DNA of 64,000 nucleotides, from assembly GCA_947646015.1 (NCBI GenBank), contig CANSEY010000003.1, forward strand, positions 124,001-188,000. The letters are read 5' to 3'. The stretch's first letter is position 1. Each line of letters opens with the position of its first letter. Under the pieces are notes generated by a model, which did not search any database, had not been told where the DNA came from, and saw only the letters and a list, made by a program, of their open reading frames with translations. The stretch comes from an uncultured Bacteroides sp. GTDB taxonomy: Bacteria > Bacteroidota > Bacteroidia > Bacteroidales > Bacteroidaceae. Below, in pieces: positions 63,926 to 64,000 of this stretch. The position numbers and the translations under genes are program-made.

Positions 63926-63958
63926 CCCTAATTAAACTTTAAAACTTATTATCATTCG

Positions 63959-64000
63959 ATGAATTTTGTAGAAGAACTAAGATGGCGTGGAATGGTGCAT
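63959..64000 (+). CDS. tyrS: Tyrosyl-tRNA synthetase, N-terminal start (partial)
   Basis: Only 14 codons are inside the window (MNFVEELRWRGMVH). The start, ending in the region before the HIGH motif, fits bacterial tyrosyl-tRNA synthetases, whose first helix often reads FVEELRWRGM. The identification rests on this short stretch. Confidence 0.75.
   Translation, partial: MNFVEELRWRGMVH

Noticed and set aside
1..64000. tRNA, rRNA, CRISPR, insertion sequence or integrase genes
   Set aside because: Looked for and not seen. The only recombination signal is the HTCS inverted repeat and possibly the 44.9-kb palindrome.

Overview
The window looks like a chromosome segment from Bacteroides, probably of the thetaiotaomicron/ovatus type. 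The evidence is SusC/SusD pairs, hybrid two-component regulators, many secreted CAZymes with lipoprotein signals, promoters with the Bacteroides -7 element TAnnTTTG, a DUF4271/DUF3098/FtsX housekeeping block, and a release factor 2 gene with the classic frameshift site. The species is not determined. No tRNA, rRNA, CRISPR array, insertion sequence or recombinase gene was seen.

Layout. 1-2.6 kb: the end of a GH3 enzyme, a GH144 enzyme and an SGNH esterase (a likely beta-1,2-glucan unit). 2.7-21.8 kb: a polysaccharide utilization locus with a hybrid two-component regulator, susC, susD, a heparinase II/III-type lyase, GH88, a phosphodiesterase/alkaline phosphatase-like protein, GH20, GH2 and DUF2264; it suits a polymer containing uronic acid and N-acetylhexosamine. 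22-28 kb: a TonB-dependent receptor, then a likely operon of phosphate-type porin, CYTH triphosphatase and MgtC/DUF4010 protein. 28.1-32.6 kb: a 44-residue membrane peptide, prfB, an acyl-CoA ligase and an ArgE-like deacylase. 32.8-41.2 kb: a plant-pectin/arabinan type group (frameshifted GH78, GH51, GH127) with a divergent GntR regulator. 41.3-44.8 kb: a PepSY-like lipoprotein, a Crp/Fnr regulator and an acyltransferase. 45-53.3 kb: AT-rich accessory DNA with BF3164-type beta-propeller lipoproteins, several gene remnants and a transglutaminase-like lipoprotein. 53.4-64 kb: housekeeping genes (methyltransferase, ftsX, uppP, truB, queA, folK, metK, LOG, hemD, rnpA, yidD, tatD-like, start of tyrS).

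Main discovery. The hybrid two-component regulator of the locus is split in two. The periplasmic sensor plus membrane helix (2711-5149) is on the + strand, while its histidine kinase, receiver and AraC output half (5243-6898) is on the - strand. A perfect 24-bp inverted repeat (5065-5088 and 6891-6914) sits at exactly the two broken ends and in the same reading frame. Inverting the 1.8-kb segment between the repeats would rebuild one continuous protein of about 1341 residues, transcribed toward susC. The repeat contains its own dyad (AAGTTC-N5-GAACTT), as expected for a site-specific recombinase site. The window therefore appears to hold an intragenic phase-variation switch, caught in the OFF orientation, that would place a whole glycan-utilization locus under reversible DNA control. 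Two similar 33-bp direct repeats before susC are candidate binding sites of the regulator's AraC domain.

Other points of note: a SAM-II-like riboswitch before metK; a family of REP-like palindromes in five intergenic gaps; a single-base deletion in a short G run that breaks the GH78 gene; a head-to-head scar between two truncated propeller genes near 47.97 kb; a decayed GH43 fragment; and a long near-perfect palindrome at 44.9 kb.
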